Source: an uncultured Collinsella sp. (GTDB lineage: Bacteria > Actinomycetota > Coriobacteriia > Coriobacteriales > Coriobacteriaceae). From it: a DNA stretch of 64,000 bases. The notes under the pieces were generated by a model. It worked only from the letters and a program-made list of their open reading frames with translations. It did not search any database and was not told the origin of the DNA. Every line of letters starts with the position of its first letter. The first letter of the stretch is position 1. A program made the translations under genes and the position numbers. The DNA is taken from positions 62,001 to 126,000 of the forward strand of contig CAUESV010000001.1 of the NCBI GenBank assembly GCA_959020715.1. Reading direction: 5' to 3'. Below are positions 50,047 to 59,339 of this stretch, in pieces.

Positions 50047-50673
50047 CTAATTACTTTGTTGAGGGTCCACTATTTGCTGGAGGGTGAACTTGCATTGCAT
50101 TGGCTCGCCTTCTGCTTGTGGCTTTGCCTCATCGAAATTGAAGATCATGATGGCGCAGTTGGGGAGTTTTGTTGGGAGCTCGAAGCCCTCTGGGGCTGCA
50201 GCCTTGATGAATTGGCGGCTGGCGCTGCCGTGGCTTACTGCTAGAAGGGTTTCGATGCCATCGGCGTCCATGATATTGGTGAGGGTGTCTACCATGCGCT
50301 CCTGCAGGGCATGACTTCCTTCTCCTCCGAAGGGGACCAAGTCCTCGCCCGGGTCCCAGACGTCGGTGGGTAGGGCGTCGTGGGGGCCTTCTTCGAAGGT
50401 GCCGTAGCTGCGCTCGATGATGCCTTCGCAGGGCTCGACTGCTGCGTCCGGGCCAAGGAGTTCGGTAGCGACGAGACTTGCCGTGTCCATGGCTCGACCT
50501 AAGGGCGAAGAGACCACCTTGTCGGGGACGACGCCGTGAGCTTTGAGCCATGCGGCTGCCATTCCCGCTTGTTTGCGGCCCAGGTCGGTCAGCGGTGAAT
50601 CGCAGCGGCCCTGGACCAGCTTTTTAACGTTGAATTCTGTCTGACCGTGGCGGAGTAGATATAGCTTCTTCAT
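50047..50673 (-). CDS. Histidine phosphatase (phosphoglycerate mutase-like)
   Basis: Cytoplasmic phosphatase-fold protein of 208 residues. The phospho-His motif is LLRHGQTEFN at residues 6-15, and the second catalytic His is in LLAVSHGSASRQF. GRCDSPLTDLGRKQA and ERSYGTFEEG fit the cofactor-dependent mutase/broad-specificity phosphatase branch. The substrate is unknown. It lies 39 nt after the CDF transporter gene. Confidence 0.9.
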   Translation of the reverse strand: MKKLYLLRHGQTEFNVKKLVQGRCDSPLTDLGRKQAGMAAAWLKAHGVVPDKVVSSPLGRAMDTASLVATELLGPDAAVEPCEGIIERSYGTFEEGPHDALPTDVWDPGEDLVPFGGEGSHALQERMVDTLTNIMDADGIETLLAVSHGSASRQFIKAAAPEGFELPTKLPNCAIMIFNFDEAKPQAEGEPMQCKFTLQQIVDPQQSN

Positions 50674-50712
50674 GCTCTCCCCTTCTGCATCAGTTGCTTT
50701 ATCGGCTCGGCC

Positions 50713-51867
50713 CTACTCGTGGGTATGGCCGACATAGTCTTCGTCGATCGTGATCTTGGCAATCGACTTGGGGTATTCGGATTCGACACGTTTCGCCAAC
50801 GCGCGCTTTAGGTCCTCGGCGCTCATCGCCAAATCCGAGGGGCGTACGCAGTCGAAAATCACATTGGTGTGCGTGGGACCCGGCACACAGCGCAGATCGT
50901 GAATTGAAAGGCGGCTATCGATCTCTTGAGCCATAGCGTTGATACGCAAGCGCATGCTCGCCACCTTTGGATCGTCGGTCACGATGGGGTCGTAGTGAAG
51001 TGTGACAATCATGCCGTCTTCGTTCCTAAACGCCTGCTCAATGTTATCGAGCGTGTCATGGCTTTCCAGCGGGCTGGCCTCGGCTGCCATCTCAGCGTGA
51101 GCGCTTGCGAACTTCCTGCCCGGGCCGTAGTCGTGAACCATCAGATCGTGAACGCCCAAAACGCCGGGGTAGCTCATGATCTTGTCTCGAATGTGCTTGA
51201 CCAGCTTAGGATCGGGCGTCTGGCCCAAAAGCGGGCTCACCGTATCCTGGATGAGTTCGAAGCCGCTCCAGCCAATATAGGCTCCAACGGCAAGGCCGAC
51301 CCATGCGTCAAGATTGATGTGCGTCACCTGCGAAACAATTGCGCACGCTAACACGGCGCCTGTGGCGAGGACATCGTTCTTGGAATCCTGCGCGGTCGCA
51401 TGCAGCGTCTCGGACTCAATGCGGTCACCGAGCTTTTGGTTGAGAGCCGCCATCCACAGCTTAACAACCATCGAAAGCACTAGAACTGCCACCAGGGCAA
51501 GCGAGAACTCGACGGGTTCGGGGTGGATGGCGCGCTCAACCGAGGACTTCACCAGCTCAACGCCAATCAGCAGCACGAGTGCCGCCACGACCAGACCCGA
51601 GAGATACTCGTAGCGACCGTGGCCGTAAGGATGTTCGGGGTCGGCGGGCTTACTCGCCAGCTTAAAGCCCAGCACGCTCACGATATTCGAGCTGGCATCG
51701 GAAAGGTTGTTCATGGCATCCGCCACAATCGAAACCGATCCCGACAGCACGCCAATTGCACCCTTCGCAGCGCATAGTGCCACATTGGTGAGAATACACA
51801 CCACGCCCGTCAACGTGCCTACGCGCGCACGGTCGCCCTGCGCACGCTTAACAATCCACTCGACCAT
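50713..51867 (-). CDS. Cation diffusion facilitator transporter
   Basis: Metal-cation/proton antiporter of 384 residues with about six membrane helices. Metal-site segments are SIVADAMNNLSDASSNIVS and HATAQDSKNDVLATGAVL, and the HPYGHGRYEYLSGL loop is typical. The C-terminal cytoplasmic part is long and ends in a His-containing tail (DYVGHTHE). The transported metal (Zn, Mn or Fe) cannot be told. Confidence 0.92.
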   Translation of the reverse strand: MVEWIVKRAQGDRARVGTLTGVVCILTNVALCAAKGAIGVLSGSVSIVADAMNNLSDASSNIVSVLGFKLASKPADPEHPYGHGRYEYLSGLVVAALVLLIGVELVKSSVERAIHPEPVEFSLALVAVLVLSMVVKLWMAALNQKLGDRIESETLHATAQDSKNDVLATGAVLACAIVSQVTHINLDAWVGLAVGAYIGWSGFELIQDTVSPLLGQTPDPKLVKHIRDKIMSYPGVLGVHDLMVHDYGPGRKFASAHAEMAAEASPLESHDTLDNIEQAFRNEDGMIVTLHYDPIVTDDPKVASMRLRINAMAQEIDSRLSIHDLRCVPGPTHTNVIFDCVRPSDLAMSAEDLKRALAKRVESEYPKSIAKITIDEDYVGHTHE

Positions 51868-51945
51868 CTATATCCGCCCCCACGGTACTACCTATATATC
51901 TATTGCTCAAACGGATTGTAGTGTAGCCACTTTGCCCCACAGATA

Positions 51946-51980
51946 CAAAAAGGCCGCAACCCACACGGGCCACGACCTTG
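51946..51980 (-). terminator. Intrinsic terminator after the lone EIIC gene
   Basis: On the minus strand AAGGTCGTGGCCCGTGTGGG folds with TTGCGGCCTT (imperfect stem) and is followed by TTTTTGTAT, about 40 nt after the EIIC stop. It separates the fatty-acid unit from the CDF and phosphatase genes. Confidence 0.75.
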
Positions 51981-52017
51981 GAACATGACAAAGGAATCGT
52001 CCTTTTGTCGCACAGGT

Positions 52018-53232
52018 TTATACGCTTGCTTCAGCAGCGCTCGCCACTGTTTCGGGCGAATCGACTTCGTCTTCTGCCGCCCGCCCCCTCGCCGACACCA
52101 CGCCAAAGCAGTAGCTCAGCGCCGCAGACACAGCAAATGCCACACCGCCGGCAGCGCAGCACCACAGCAGGTTCGAGATGCCGCCCGTGGCAAAGCCAAT
52201 GACCATGAGGACATTCGTCATGCCGATGGTATAGGCCGTAACGTGGCCCACGGCCGCAACAAGGCCTCCGACGGCGCCGCCGATGGCCATGCACGTCAGG
52301 CACCTGCCATATTTGAAGCCGCAACCGTACAGCGCCGGCTCGCTTACGCCGCCAAGAACACCCGAGATTGAATAGCCCAGCATGAGCGCCTTCTCGTCCT
52401 TATCCGCAACGCGGAGCGACGCGCCAAAGGGCATGCCCCAAACGGCGAACGTTGCCATCGTCGCGGCGATCAGGATACACGAATCCGTTCCCACACTCAT
52501 AAACTGCGCATAGGCGAGCGATAGGACAACGTTGCTGACGCCGGCGATCTTTAGGAACTCCCAACCCGCGGCAAGCCCCATGAGCGTGAGCAGCGACACG
52601 ATGCCACCGGAATTACCAAGCATAAACATAAGCTGGCCCAACAGCATGCCCAGATAGCTGCCCGCCGGCGCCGTAATACACAGCGAAACCGGAACCATAA
52701 CGAGCATGGTTGCAAACGGAACGAACGAAAACGCCACGGCCTGAGGGATAACGCGCCGAAAGAAACACTCCACTCGCCATAGCACGGGCACCGAGATGAG
52801 AACCGGGATAACAGTTGTCGTGTAATCGTTGACCGGCGCGGGAAGCAGGCCATACACGGAAGTCATCGATGCCCCCGTCGTCGATGCGGCATCGACGAGC
52901 TTAAGCAGATCGGGCGCAATCAATACGCCGCCCAGCATCATGCCCAGCTGCTCCGAGCAACCGAGCTGGCGGGCAGCCGCCCAACCAAGATAAATGGGCA
53001 AAAAGTAGTAGCCGGCGTTATAGAGCCAACTGTAGAACAGGCGATAGATTTCGGAATCGGCAGACCACAGGCCCAGCATGCCTTCGCCCATAATGACGGC
53101 GACGGTACGGAACAACGCCGCGCAGATAATAAACGGCAGCGCCGACATCATGCTTTTGGACAGATAGTCCACCACGGCCATGGCGTTTGATGAGACCGTC
53201 GTTGTAAACGAGGTGTTAGAAACTTGTGACAT
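52018..53232 (-). CDS. PTS EIIC-like permease of the glucose/beta-glucoside superfamily, lacking EIIA and EIIB
   Basis: Integral membrane protein of 404 residues with about ten hydrophobic segments. The family motif GVSEPALYGCGFKYGR near residue 280-295 corresponds to the GITEPALYG signature of Bgl-type EIIC. No EIIB Cys motif or EIIA domain is present in the gene or nearby. The ATG is preceded by GAAAGG; an upstream in-frame ATG is possible. It starts 40 nt after accDA, so it may be the distal gene of the fatty-acid operon, an odd placement. Confidence 0.82.
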   Translation of the reverse strand: MSQVSNTSFTTTVSSNAMAVVDYLSKSMMSALPFIICAALFRTVAVIMGEGMLGLWSADSEIYRLFYSWLYNAGYYFLPIYLGWAAARQLGCSEQLGMMLGGVLIAPDLLKLVDAASTTGASMTSVYGLLPAPVNDYTTTVIPVLISVPVLWRVECFFRRVIPQAVAFSFVPFATMLVMVPVSLCITAPAGSYLGMLLGQLMFMLGNSGGIVSLLTLMGLAAGWEFLKIAGVSNVVLSLAYAQFMSVGTDSCILIAATMATFAVWGMPFGASLRVADKDEKALMLGYSISGVLGGVSEPALYGCGFKYGRCLTCMAIGGAVGGLVAAVGHVTAYTIGMTNVLMVIGFATGGISNLLWCCAAGGVAFAVSAALSYCFGVVSARGRAAEDEVDSPETVASAAEASV

Positions 53233-53272
53233 GGAACGCCTTTCCCAATGTGACATGCAGACTTTTCCTTTG

Positions 53273-54997
53273 TCACATCGTGCGGTACTGACCGATTGTG
53301 CGGTACTTTTCGTAGCGGAGGTTTGTGAGGGTGGCGTCGTCGAGCTGCCCAAGCGTATCGAAGGCATTAAATGCCGAGGACATGACGGCACCGGCGATCT
53401 CCTCATGCGACAGGCCCCTATCGTCAACAATGCCGTCGATGATGCCGAGCGCCAACAGATCGGGGGCCGTGAGCTTCAGCGCCTCGGCGGCCTCATCCGC
53501 GCGCTCGGTATCCTTCCACAGGATCGACGCACAGGCCTCGGGGCTCACGACCGAATAGGCCGAGCTCGAGAGCATCAGGATGCGGTCGGCCACGGATAGC
53601 GCCAGCGCGCCACCAGAGCCGCCCTCGCCTGTCACCACCGAGACAATCGGCGTCTTAAGGCCGCTCATCTCCATGAGATTCTGGGCGATCGCCTCGCCCT
53701 GGCCGCGCTCCTCGGCACCGATGCCGCAAAACGCGCCCGAAGTATCGACCAGGCACAGAACCGGTCGACCAAACTTTTCGGCCTGACGCATAAGGCGACG
53801 CGCCTTTCGGTAGCCCTCGGGATGCGCCATGCCAAAGTTGCGGCGGATACGCTCTTTGGTCGTGGTGCCGCGCTCGATGGCGATGACCGTTACGGGGCGT
53901 CCATCTTTCCAGCCAATGCCAGCCACCACAGCGGCGTCGTCGCCAAAGTAACGGTCGCCGTGCAGCTCAACGAATCCGTCGAGGCCCAGCGAGATCATCT
54001 CACCCGCCGTGGCGCGATCTGCCGAGCGGGTCTGCTTAACAATCTCGAGCGCGGTTTTTGGTGCGGCCGAGCGCTTGAACAAGTGTCCCAACTTTTTGCC
54101 GCGGCGACCCGTATGCACGATCTCATGCGGTGCCCCCAAGCCGGGCGCGTGCCCTTCGTGCAGCGCCAGCAACTCGCCTACCGTGAGCGCAATCTCGCCA
54201 CGCGGAACAACGGCATCGCAAAAGCCGTGCTCCAGCAAAAACTCGGAGCGTTGGAATCCCTTGGGCAGGCGCTTGTGCATGTTCTGCTCGATCACGCGCG
54301 GGCCGGCAAATGCCGTCAGGGCATCGGGCTCGGCCAGGATAATGTCGCCCTCCATGGCAAAGCTCGCGGTTACGCCTCCGGTCGTGGGGTCGGTGAGCAC
54401 CGTGATATACAGGCCGCCCGCCTCGCTGTGGCGCCTAACCGCCGCAGAAATCTTGGCCATCTGCATAAGCGAGGTCACGCCCTCTTGCATGCGCGCACCG
54501 CCCGAAACGGTAAAGCCGACGACTGGCAATCCCAGCTCGGTCGCACGCTCAAATGCGTGACAGATCTTCTCGCCCACCACGGAACCCATCGAGCCCATCA
54601 TAAAGTTGGCATCCATAAAGAAGAGCGCCGTATCGCAACCGCAGATTTTGCCCCTGCCGCACACAACGGCATCGCGCTCGCCCGAACGCTCGACCGCGCC
54701 CTTGAGCTTGTCGGCATAACCGGGAAACGAGAGGAAGTCCTCCGACGCCAGATTAGCATCCCATTCCTCAAACGTGCCCTCGTCGACCGTCATGCGCATG
54801 CGCGCGCGACCGCTCACGCGAAAGTGTTTGCCGCAACGAGGACAGACCTCGAGGTTGTCGTGCAGGCGTGCCTCATCGATCACACGGCGGCACTCCGGGC
54901 ACTTGATAAACACGTGGCGCGCAGGAAACTCGGCGCACGACTCGGTCATCGGCCCCTCGAGGACGTTGACCGTCTTCGCTTTTCTATTCATCAGCAT
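53273..54997 (-). CDS. accDA: Acetyl-CoA carboxylase carboxyltransferase, fused beta and alpha subunits
   Basis: Catalyses transfer of CO2 from biotin to acetyl-CoA. It has 574 residues. The N-terminal AccD part has a four-Cys zinc motif (C33, C36, C52, C55) and VSGGARMQEGVTSLMQ. The C-terminal AccA part has LHGDRYFGDDAAVVAGIG, VDTSGAFCGIGAEERGQ and GEGGSGGALALSVADR. In most bacteria these are separate genes. The start overlaps accC by 14 nt; a second ATG two codons later is also possible. Confidence 0.94.
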   Translation of the reverse strand: MLMNRKAKTVNVLEGPMTESCAEFPARHVFIKCPECRRVIDEARLHDNLEVCPRCGKHFRVSGRARMRMTVDEGTFEEWDANLASEDFLSFPGYADKLKGAVERSGERDAVVCGRGKICGCDTALFFMDANFMMGSMGSVVGEKICHAFERATELGLPVVGFTVSGGARMQEGVTSLMQMAKISAAVRRHSEAGGLYITVLTDPTTGGVTASFAMEGDIILAEPDALTAFAGPRVIEQNMHKRLPKGFQRSEFLLEHGFCDAVVPRGEIALTVGELLALHEGHAPGLGAPHEIVHTGRRGKKLGHLFKRSAAPKTALEIVKQTRSADRATAGEMISLGLDGFVELHGDRYFGDDAAVVAGIGWKDGRPVTVIAIERGTTTKERIRRNFGMAHPEGYRKARRLMRQAEKFGRPVLCLVDTSGAFCGIGAEERGQGEAIAQNLMEMSGLKTPIVSVVTGEGGSGGALALSVADRILMLSSSAYSVVSPEACASILWKDTERADEAAEALKLTAPDLLALGIIDGIVDDRGLSHEEIAGAVMSSAFNAFDTLGQLDDATLTNLRYEKYRTIGQYRTM

Positions 54998-56327
54998 AGA
55001 GATGCCCCATCAGATCGGTGTGATACATGCCCGACAAGAACTCGTCGTTTGCCAGCACGTCGAGCTGAAGCTCGCTGTTTTCGCTCACGCCCTCAATCAC
55101 GAGCTCGCCCAGGGCCGAGCGCATCTTGCGAATGGCGCCGTCACGCGTGGGCGCACACACGATGAGCTTGCCGAGCATGGAGTCGTAGTACGGCGGAACG
55201 TTCGCACCGGTAAACATGGCGGAATCCCAGCGCACGCGCGGACCACCCGGCACACGCAACGCGGTGACCGTTCCGCATGACGGCAGAAAGTCCGGCGTTT
55301 CGGCATTGATGCGGCACTCCATGGCGTGGTTGCGGACAGGCATGTCCTCCCGCTCAAAGGGCAGAGGCTGGCCGGCTGCCACGCGCAGCTGCCACTTGAC
55401 CAAGTCGGTATCGGTCACAAACTCCGTAACCGGATGCTCCACCTGCAAGCGCGTGTTCATTTCCATAAAGTAGAAATTGCCGTCGTCCGAATACAGGAAC
55501 TCGATGGTACCGGCTCCTTCGTAGCCGACGGCACGAGCCAGGTCACGCGCGGCCTTGTGCATGCGCGCGCGAATATCATCGCGTCCGTCGAGACACGGCG
55601 CGGGGCTCTCCTCGATCAGCTTTTGGTTGCGGCGCTGCACCGAGCACTCGCGCTCGCCGAGCGAAAACACATGGCCCTGCTTATCGGCCATAATCTGCAC
55701 CTCAACGTGGTGCGCCGGCGCGACGAACTTCTCCATGTAGCACTCGCCGTCACCAAAAACGGCCTCACCCTCGGCACGTGCTTCAATAAAGGCCTTTGCC
55801 GCGTCTTCCACGCGCTCGACCTTGCGAATGCCGCGACCGCCGCCACCTGCACGCGCCTTGATGAGCACGGGGCAGCCGATGCGCTCGGCCTCGGCCGTCG
55901 CCTCCTCGGGACTTTTGAGCAAATCGCAGCCCGGAACGATGGGCACGCCCGCCGCGGCAGCCGTTCGACGTGCGGCATCCTTGTCGCCCATGCTGTCGAT
56001 CACCTCGGCCGAAGGACCGACAAACGCCAGGCCATACTTGTCGCAGTCGCGCACGAAGCTCGCCTTCTCGGAGAAAAAGCCATAGCCGGGATGAATTGCC
56101 TTAGCTCCCGACTTTACGGCACAGGTGAGCACGGCATCGTCGTTGAGGTAGCTCTCGGCAAGACGCGGGCCGCCGATGCAATACGCCTCGTCGGCAAGCT
56201 GCACGTGCAGCGCGTCCGCATCGGCCGTGGAATAAACGGCGACGGTCTTGATGCCCATATCGCGGCACGCGCGGATAACACGGACCGCGACTTCGCCGCG
56301 GTTGGCGATGAGCACTTTGTCGAACAT
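54984..56327 (-). CDS. accC: Biotin carboxylase subunit of acetyl-CoA carboxylase
   Basis: ATP-dependent carboxylation of biotin on AccB, 447 residues. It begins MFDKVLIANRGEVAVRVIRAC. The ATP-grasp glycine loop IKARAGGGGRGIRKV, EKFVAPAHHVEVQI, ERECSVQRRNQKLIEE and FMEMNTRLQVEHPVTE are all present. It lies between fabZ and accDA. Confidence 0.96.
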   Translation of the reverse strand: MFDKVLIANRGEVAVRVIRACRDMGIKTVAVYSTADADALHVQLADEAYCIGGPRLAESYLNDDAVLTCAVKSGAKAIHPGYGFFSEKASFVRDCDKYGLAFVGPSAEVIDSMGDKDAARRTAAAAGVPIVPGCDLLKSPEEATAEAERIGCPVLIKARAGGGGRGIRKVERVEDAAKAFIEARAEGEAVFGDGECYMEKFVAPAHHVEVQIMADKQGHVFSLGERECSVQRRNQKLIEESPAPCLDGRDDIRARMHKAARDLARAVGYEGAGTIEFLYSDDGNFYFMEMNTRLQVEHPVTEFVTDTDLVKWQLRVAAGQPLPFEREDMPVRNHAMECRINAETPDFLPSCGTVTALRVPGGPRVRWDSAMFTGANVPPYYDSMLGKLIVCAPTRDGAIRKMRSALGELVIEGVSENSELQLDVLANDEFLSGMYHTDLMGHLYADE

Positions 56328-56337
56328 GAAGACTTCC

Positions 56338-56760
56338 CTACTTTTCGTGCATGAGTGCAAAAGACATATCGGCGCGGCAGCAAACCTCACCGTTGACGCT
56401 CGCAGTACCCGTCGCAAAGCGGAACGGCCCGAGCGCACGCGTGATGGAACACACCAGGTCCACCGTGTCGCCCGGGCGCACCGGACGCTTAAAGCGCACC
56501 TTGTCCAGACTCGTGTAGAACGGCGTCGCGCCGCGCGCCTCCTCATCGCCCATCAGCAGCACGCAGCAGTTTTGGGCGAGCATCTCGCACTGAATCACGC
56601 CGGGAACCACCGGGTTTCCCGGAAAATGCCCCTGCAAAAAGTACTCGTCACCCGTAATCGTGATCTTACCGTGGGCCTCGTCGCCCACCAGCTCGGCCTC
56701 GTCGAGCAAAAGCATCGGCTCGCGATGCGGTAACAGCTTCTTGAGCTCTTTTTTGTTCAT
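56338..56760 (-). CDS. fabZ: 3-hydroxyacyl-ACP dehydratase FabZ
   Basis: Dehydration step of fatty acid elongation, 140 residues. It begins MNKKELKKLLPHREPMLLLDE and contains the hot-dog active-site motif HFPGNPVVPGVIQCEMLAQ with catalytic His and Glu. The ATG is favoured over a GTG three codons upstream because of AGGTGAT spacing. It lies between accB and accC. Confidence 0.94.
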   Translation of the reverse strand: MNKKELKKLLPHREPMLLLDEAELVGDEAHGKITITGDEYFLQGHFPGNPVVPGVIQCEMLAQNCCVLLMGDEEARGATPFYTSLDKVRFKRPVRPGDTVDLVCSITRALGPFRFATGTASVNGEVCCRADMSFALMHEK

Positions 56761-56769
56761 GGATATCAC

Positions 56770-57246
56770 CTATTCGATCCTCATGAGGCAGCTGCCAAAC
56801 TCCACGAGGTCGCCGTCGGCCACGCAGATCTCGAGCACCTCGCCATCCGCCTCTGCCGTTACCTCGTTGAGAACCTTCATGGCCTCGATGATGCAGAGGG
56901 TCTCGCCGGCCTTGACCTTGGAGCCCACGTGCACAAACGGCTCGTCGCCCGGCGCCGGGGCAGCATAGAACACGCCGACCATGGGAGCGGTCACCTCGGT
57001 GCCCTTGGGCTCCGGCGCGGCGGCAGGTGTCTGCGCGGCGGGTTCCGGTGCGGCGGCAGGCATGGCGACAGGGGCCACCGCCGGCGCAGCCATGGCACTC
57101 GGCATAGGCATGGGCATGGCAACCGGCTGCGCGGCGCTCGCGCGCTCGAGTTCGACCGCGGTGCCATCGGGCTCCTCAACGCGTACGCGCGTGAGGCCGC
57201 GGTCTTCCATAACATCGGCTATCTCGGCAAGTCTTTTGGAATCCAT
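56770..57246 (-). CDS. accB: Biotin carboxyl carrier protein of acetyl-CoA carboxylase
   Basis: Carries biotin between AccC and AccDA, 158 residues. An N-terminal helix is followed by a Pro/Ala/Met-rich flexible linker (about 38-80). The biotinyl domain has CIIEAMKVLNEV, with K124 as the predicted biotin site; the usual EAMKLMN is EAMKVLN here. It is the substrate of the divergent BirA encoded at the operon head. Confidence 0.95.
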   Translation of the reverse strand: MDSKRLAEIADVMEDRGLTRVRVEEPDGTAVELERASAAQPVAMPMPMPSAMAAPAVAPVAMPAAAPEPAAQTPAAAPEPKGTEVTAPMVGVFYAAPAPGDEPFVHVGSKVKAGETLCIIEAMKVLNEVTAEADGEVLEICVADGDLVEFGSCLMRIE

Positions 57247-57249
57247 GCT

Positions 57250-58500
57250 CTAGCTCCTCGTATATCTACGCAGCGCGATGGCGGCGTTGTGTCCGCCAAA
57301 GCCCAGATTGGTCGAAAGCGCCCAGGTAAGGTCGGCGCGAACCGCGCGATTGGGCGTGTAATCAAGATCGCAGGCGGAATCGGGCGTGTGGTAGTTAATG
57401 GTCGGCGGCACCACGCCCTGCTCGAGCGCCATGGCACATGCCATGACCTCGATGGCGCCCGTGGCACCGATCATATGGCCGGTCATCGACTTGGTCGACG
57501 AGACGTGCGCGGCGCGTGCCGCGTCCTCGCCGAGCGCACGCTTAATGCCCGCCGTCTCGGACGAATCGTTGAGCTTGGTCGAGGTGCCGTGAGCGTTGAT
57601 GTAGAGGCCCTCGGAAGGCTTAACGTCGCCCTCGGCCACCGCCAGCGATATCGCACGGGCAATGCCGGCAGCCTCGGGATCGGGGCTCGTGATGTGATAG
57701 GCATCATCGGTGTTGCCGTAGCCCACGACCTCGGCATAAATGTGCGCCCCGCGAGCCAGCGCGTGCTCCATGCTCTCCAGTACGAGCACGCAGGCGCCCT
57801 CGCCCATCACAAAGCCGTCGCGGTCTGCATCGAACGGGCGGCAGGCCGTCGCGGGATCGGGATTGGTGGTCAATGCGCGGCAGGACGTAAAGCCCGCAAC
57901 GGCATCGGGGATAATGGCCGCCTCGGCGCCGCCCGCGAGGATCGCGTCGGCATAGCCGTGCTTGATGGCGCGGAACGCCTCACCCACCGCATGGGCAGAA
58001 GTCGCGCAGGCAGTCACAACGGGCAGGGTCGGGCCCTTTGCCTTATGGCGAATCGCGATGTTGCCCGAAGCCATGTTGGGAATCATCATCGCGATCATGT
58101 AAGGCGATGCGCGACGAGGCCCCCGATCGGCGATCGTGTGGACGTTGTCGACGAGTGTCTGCATGCCGCCCACACCCGAGCCCACGTAGACGCCCAGGCG
58201 CTCTCGATCGATGGCGCCTTCGACATCAAAGCCCGCATCGTGCATGGCCTCGTCCGACGCTGCCAGGGCAAACTGAACGCAGGGGTCCAGGTGCTTGGCA
58301 TCACGCTTGCCAAAGTACTCGTTGCCGTCAAAGCCCTTGACCTCGGCCGCCACCTTAACGGCGAACGCGTCGGTATCGAAGTGCGTGATCGGGCCGATAC
58401 CGCACGTGCCGGCGCACATGGCCGCCCAGGTGGCAAGCGCGGTGTTGCCGAGCGGCGATACGGCACCTATGCCGGTGATTGCAACTCTCTGTTCCATCAT
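57250..58500 (-). CDS. fabF: 3-oxoacyl-ACP synthase II
   Basis: Chain-elongating condensing enzyme of 416 residues. The Cys nucleophile is in VVTACATSAHAVGEAF, and the two catalytic His are in INAHGTSTKLND and TKSMTGHMIGATGAIE. It begins MMEQRVAITGIGAVSPLG after GAGGAG. It lies between fabG and accB. Confidence 0.95.
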   Translation of the reverse strand: MMEQRVAITGIGAVSPLGNTALATWAAMCAGTCGIGPITHFDTDAFAVKVAAEVKGFDGNEYFGKRDAKHLDPCVQFALAASDEAMHDAGFDVEGAIDRERLGVYVGSGVGGMQTLVDNVHTIADRGPRRASPYMIAMMIPNMASGNIAIRHKAKGPTLPVVTACATSAHAVGEAFRAIKHGYADAILAGGAEAAIIPDAVAGFTSCRALTTNPDPATACRPFDADRDGFVMGEGACVLVLESMEHALARGAHIYAEVVGYGNTDDAYHITSPDPEAAGIARAISLAVAEGDVKPSEGLYINAHGTSTKLNDSSETAGIKRALGEDAARAAHVSSTKSMTGHMIGATGAIEVMACAMALEQGVVPPTINYHTPDSACDLDYTPNRAVRADLTWALSTNLGFGGHNAAIALRRYTRS

Positions 58501-58536
58501 GGTCTCCTCATCCAAGCCGTTCTTCGGCCCTGGTTT

Positions 58537-59310
58537 CTACATCGCCATTCCGCCGTCGACGCGTACGACCTCGCCCGTAATGTAGGCAGCCGCATCGCTC
58601 GCCAAAAAGCGCACCACGCCGGCCACTTCCTCGGGGCGCGCCATGCGCTTTAGGGGAATCTGCTCCTCGCACGCCGCGCGGACCTTCTCCGAGAGCTTTG
58701 CCGTCATATCGGTCTCGACAAACCCGGGTGCGACCGCGTTTACTCGTACGCCGCGGGGCGCAAGCTCGCGCGCTACCGCCTTGGTCAGGCCGATGACGCC
58801 CGCCTTGGAGGCAGCGTAGTTGGCCTGCCCGGCATTGCCCATCAGGCCCACGACCGAGCTCATGTTGATGACGCAACCGCCGCGCTGGCGCATAAAGGTC
58901 TTGGTGAGCGCGCGCGTCATATTGAACGTGCCCTTGAGATTGACATCGAGCACGCGATCGAAGGCATCGTCGCCCATGCGCATAAGCAGCCCATCGCGAG
59001 TAATCCCGGCGTTATTGACGAGCACCCAAATCGAACCAAAGTCATTGAGCACGGCCTCGATACACGCATCGACGGCATCGGGGTCGGCCACGTCGCATTG
59101 ATACGCGCGTGCCGCGGCGCCAGCCGCCTCGCAGGCTTCGCACGTCTCGCGCGCCGCATCGACGCTGCCGGCATAGACGACGGCGATATCAAAGCCGTCC
59201 TCCGCCAGACCGACAGCGCAGGCGCGGCCGATACCGCGCGAGCCGCCCGTGACCAGCGCCACGCGACGTGAGTCGTTGCGCTCGAGCGCGCCGTTGTTCA
59301 AATTGCCCAT
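58537..59310 (-). CDS. fabG: 3-oxoacyl-ACP reductase
   Basis: NADPH-dependent short-chain dehydrogenase of 257 residues. The cofactor motif is VTGGSRGIGRACA, the structural motif VNNAGITRDGLLMRM, and the catalytic Ser-Tyr-Lys lie in NMSSVVGLMGNAGQANYAASKAG. It lies between fabD and fabF. Confidence 0.95.
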   Translation of the reverse strand: MGNLNNGALERNDSRRVALVTGGSRGIGRACAVGLAEDGFDIAVVYAGSVDAARETCEACEAAGAAARAYQCDVADPDAVDACIEAVLNDFGSIWVLVNNAGITRDGLLMRMGDDAFDRVLDVNLKGTFNMTRALTKTFMRQRGGCVINMSSVVGLMGNAGQANYAASKAGVIGLTKAVARELAPRGVRVNAVAPGFVETDMTAKLSEKVRAACEEQIPLKRMARPEEVAGVVRFLASDAAAYITGEVVRVDGGMAM

Positions 59311-59339
59311 GTCATTCCTTTCGGGTTACAGCCCGTGGA

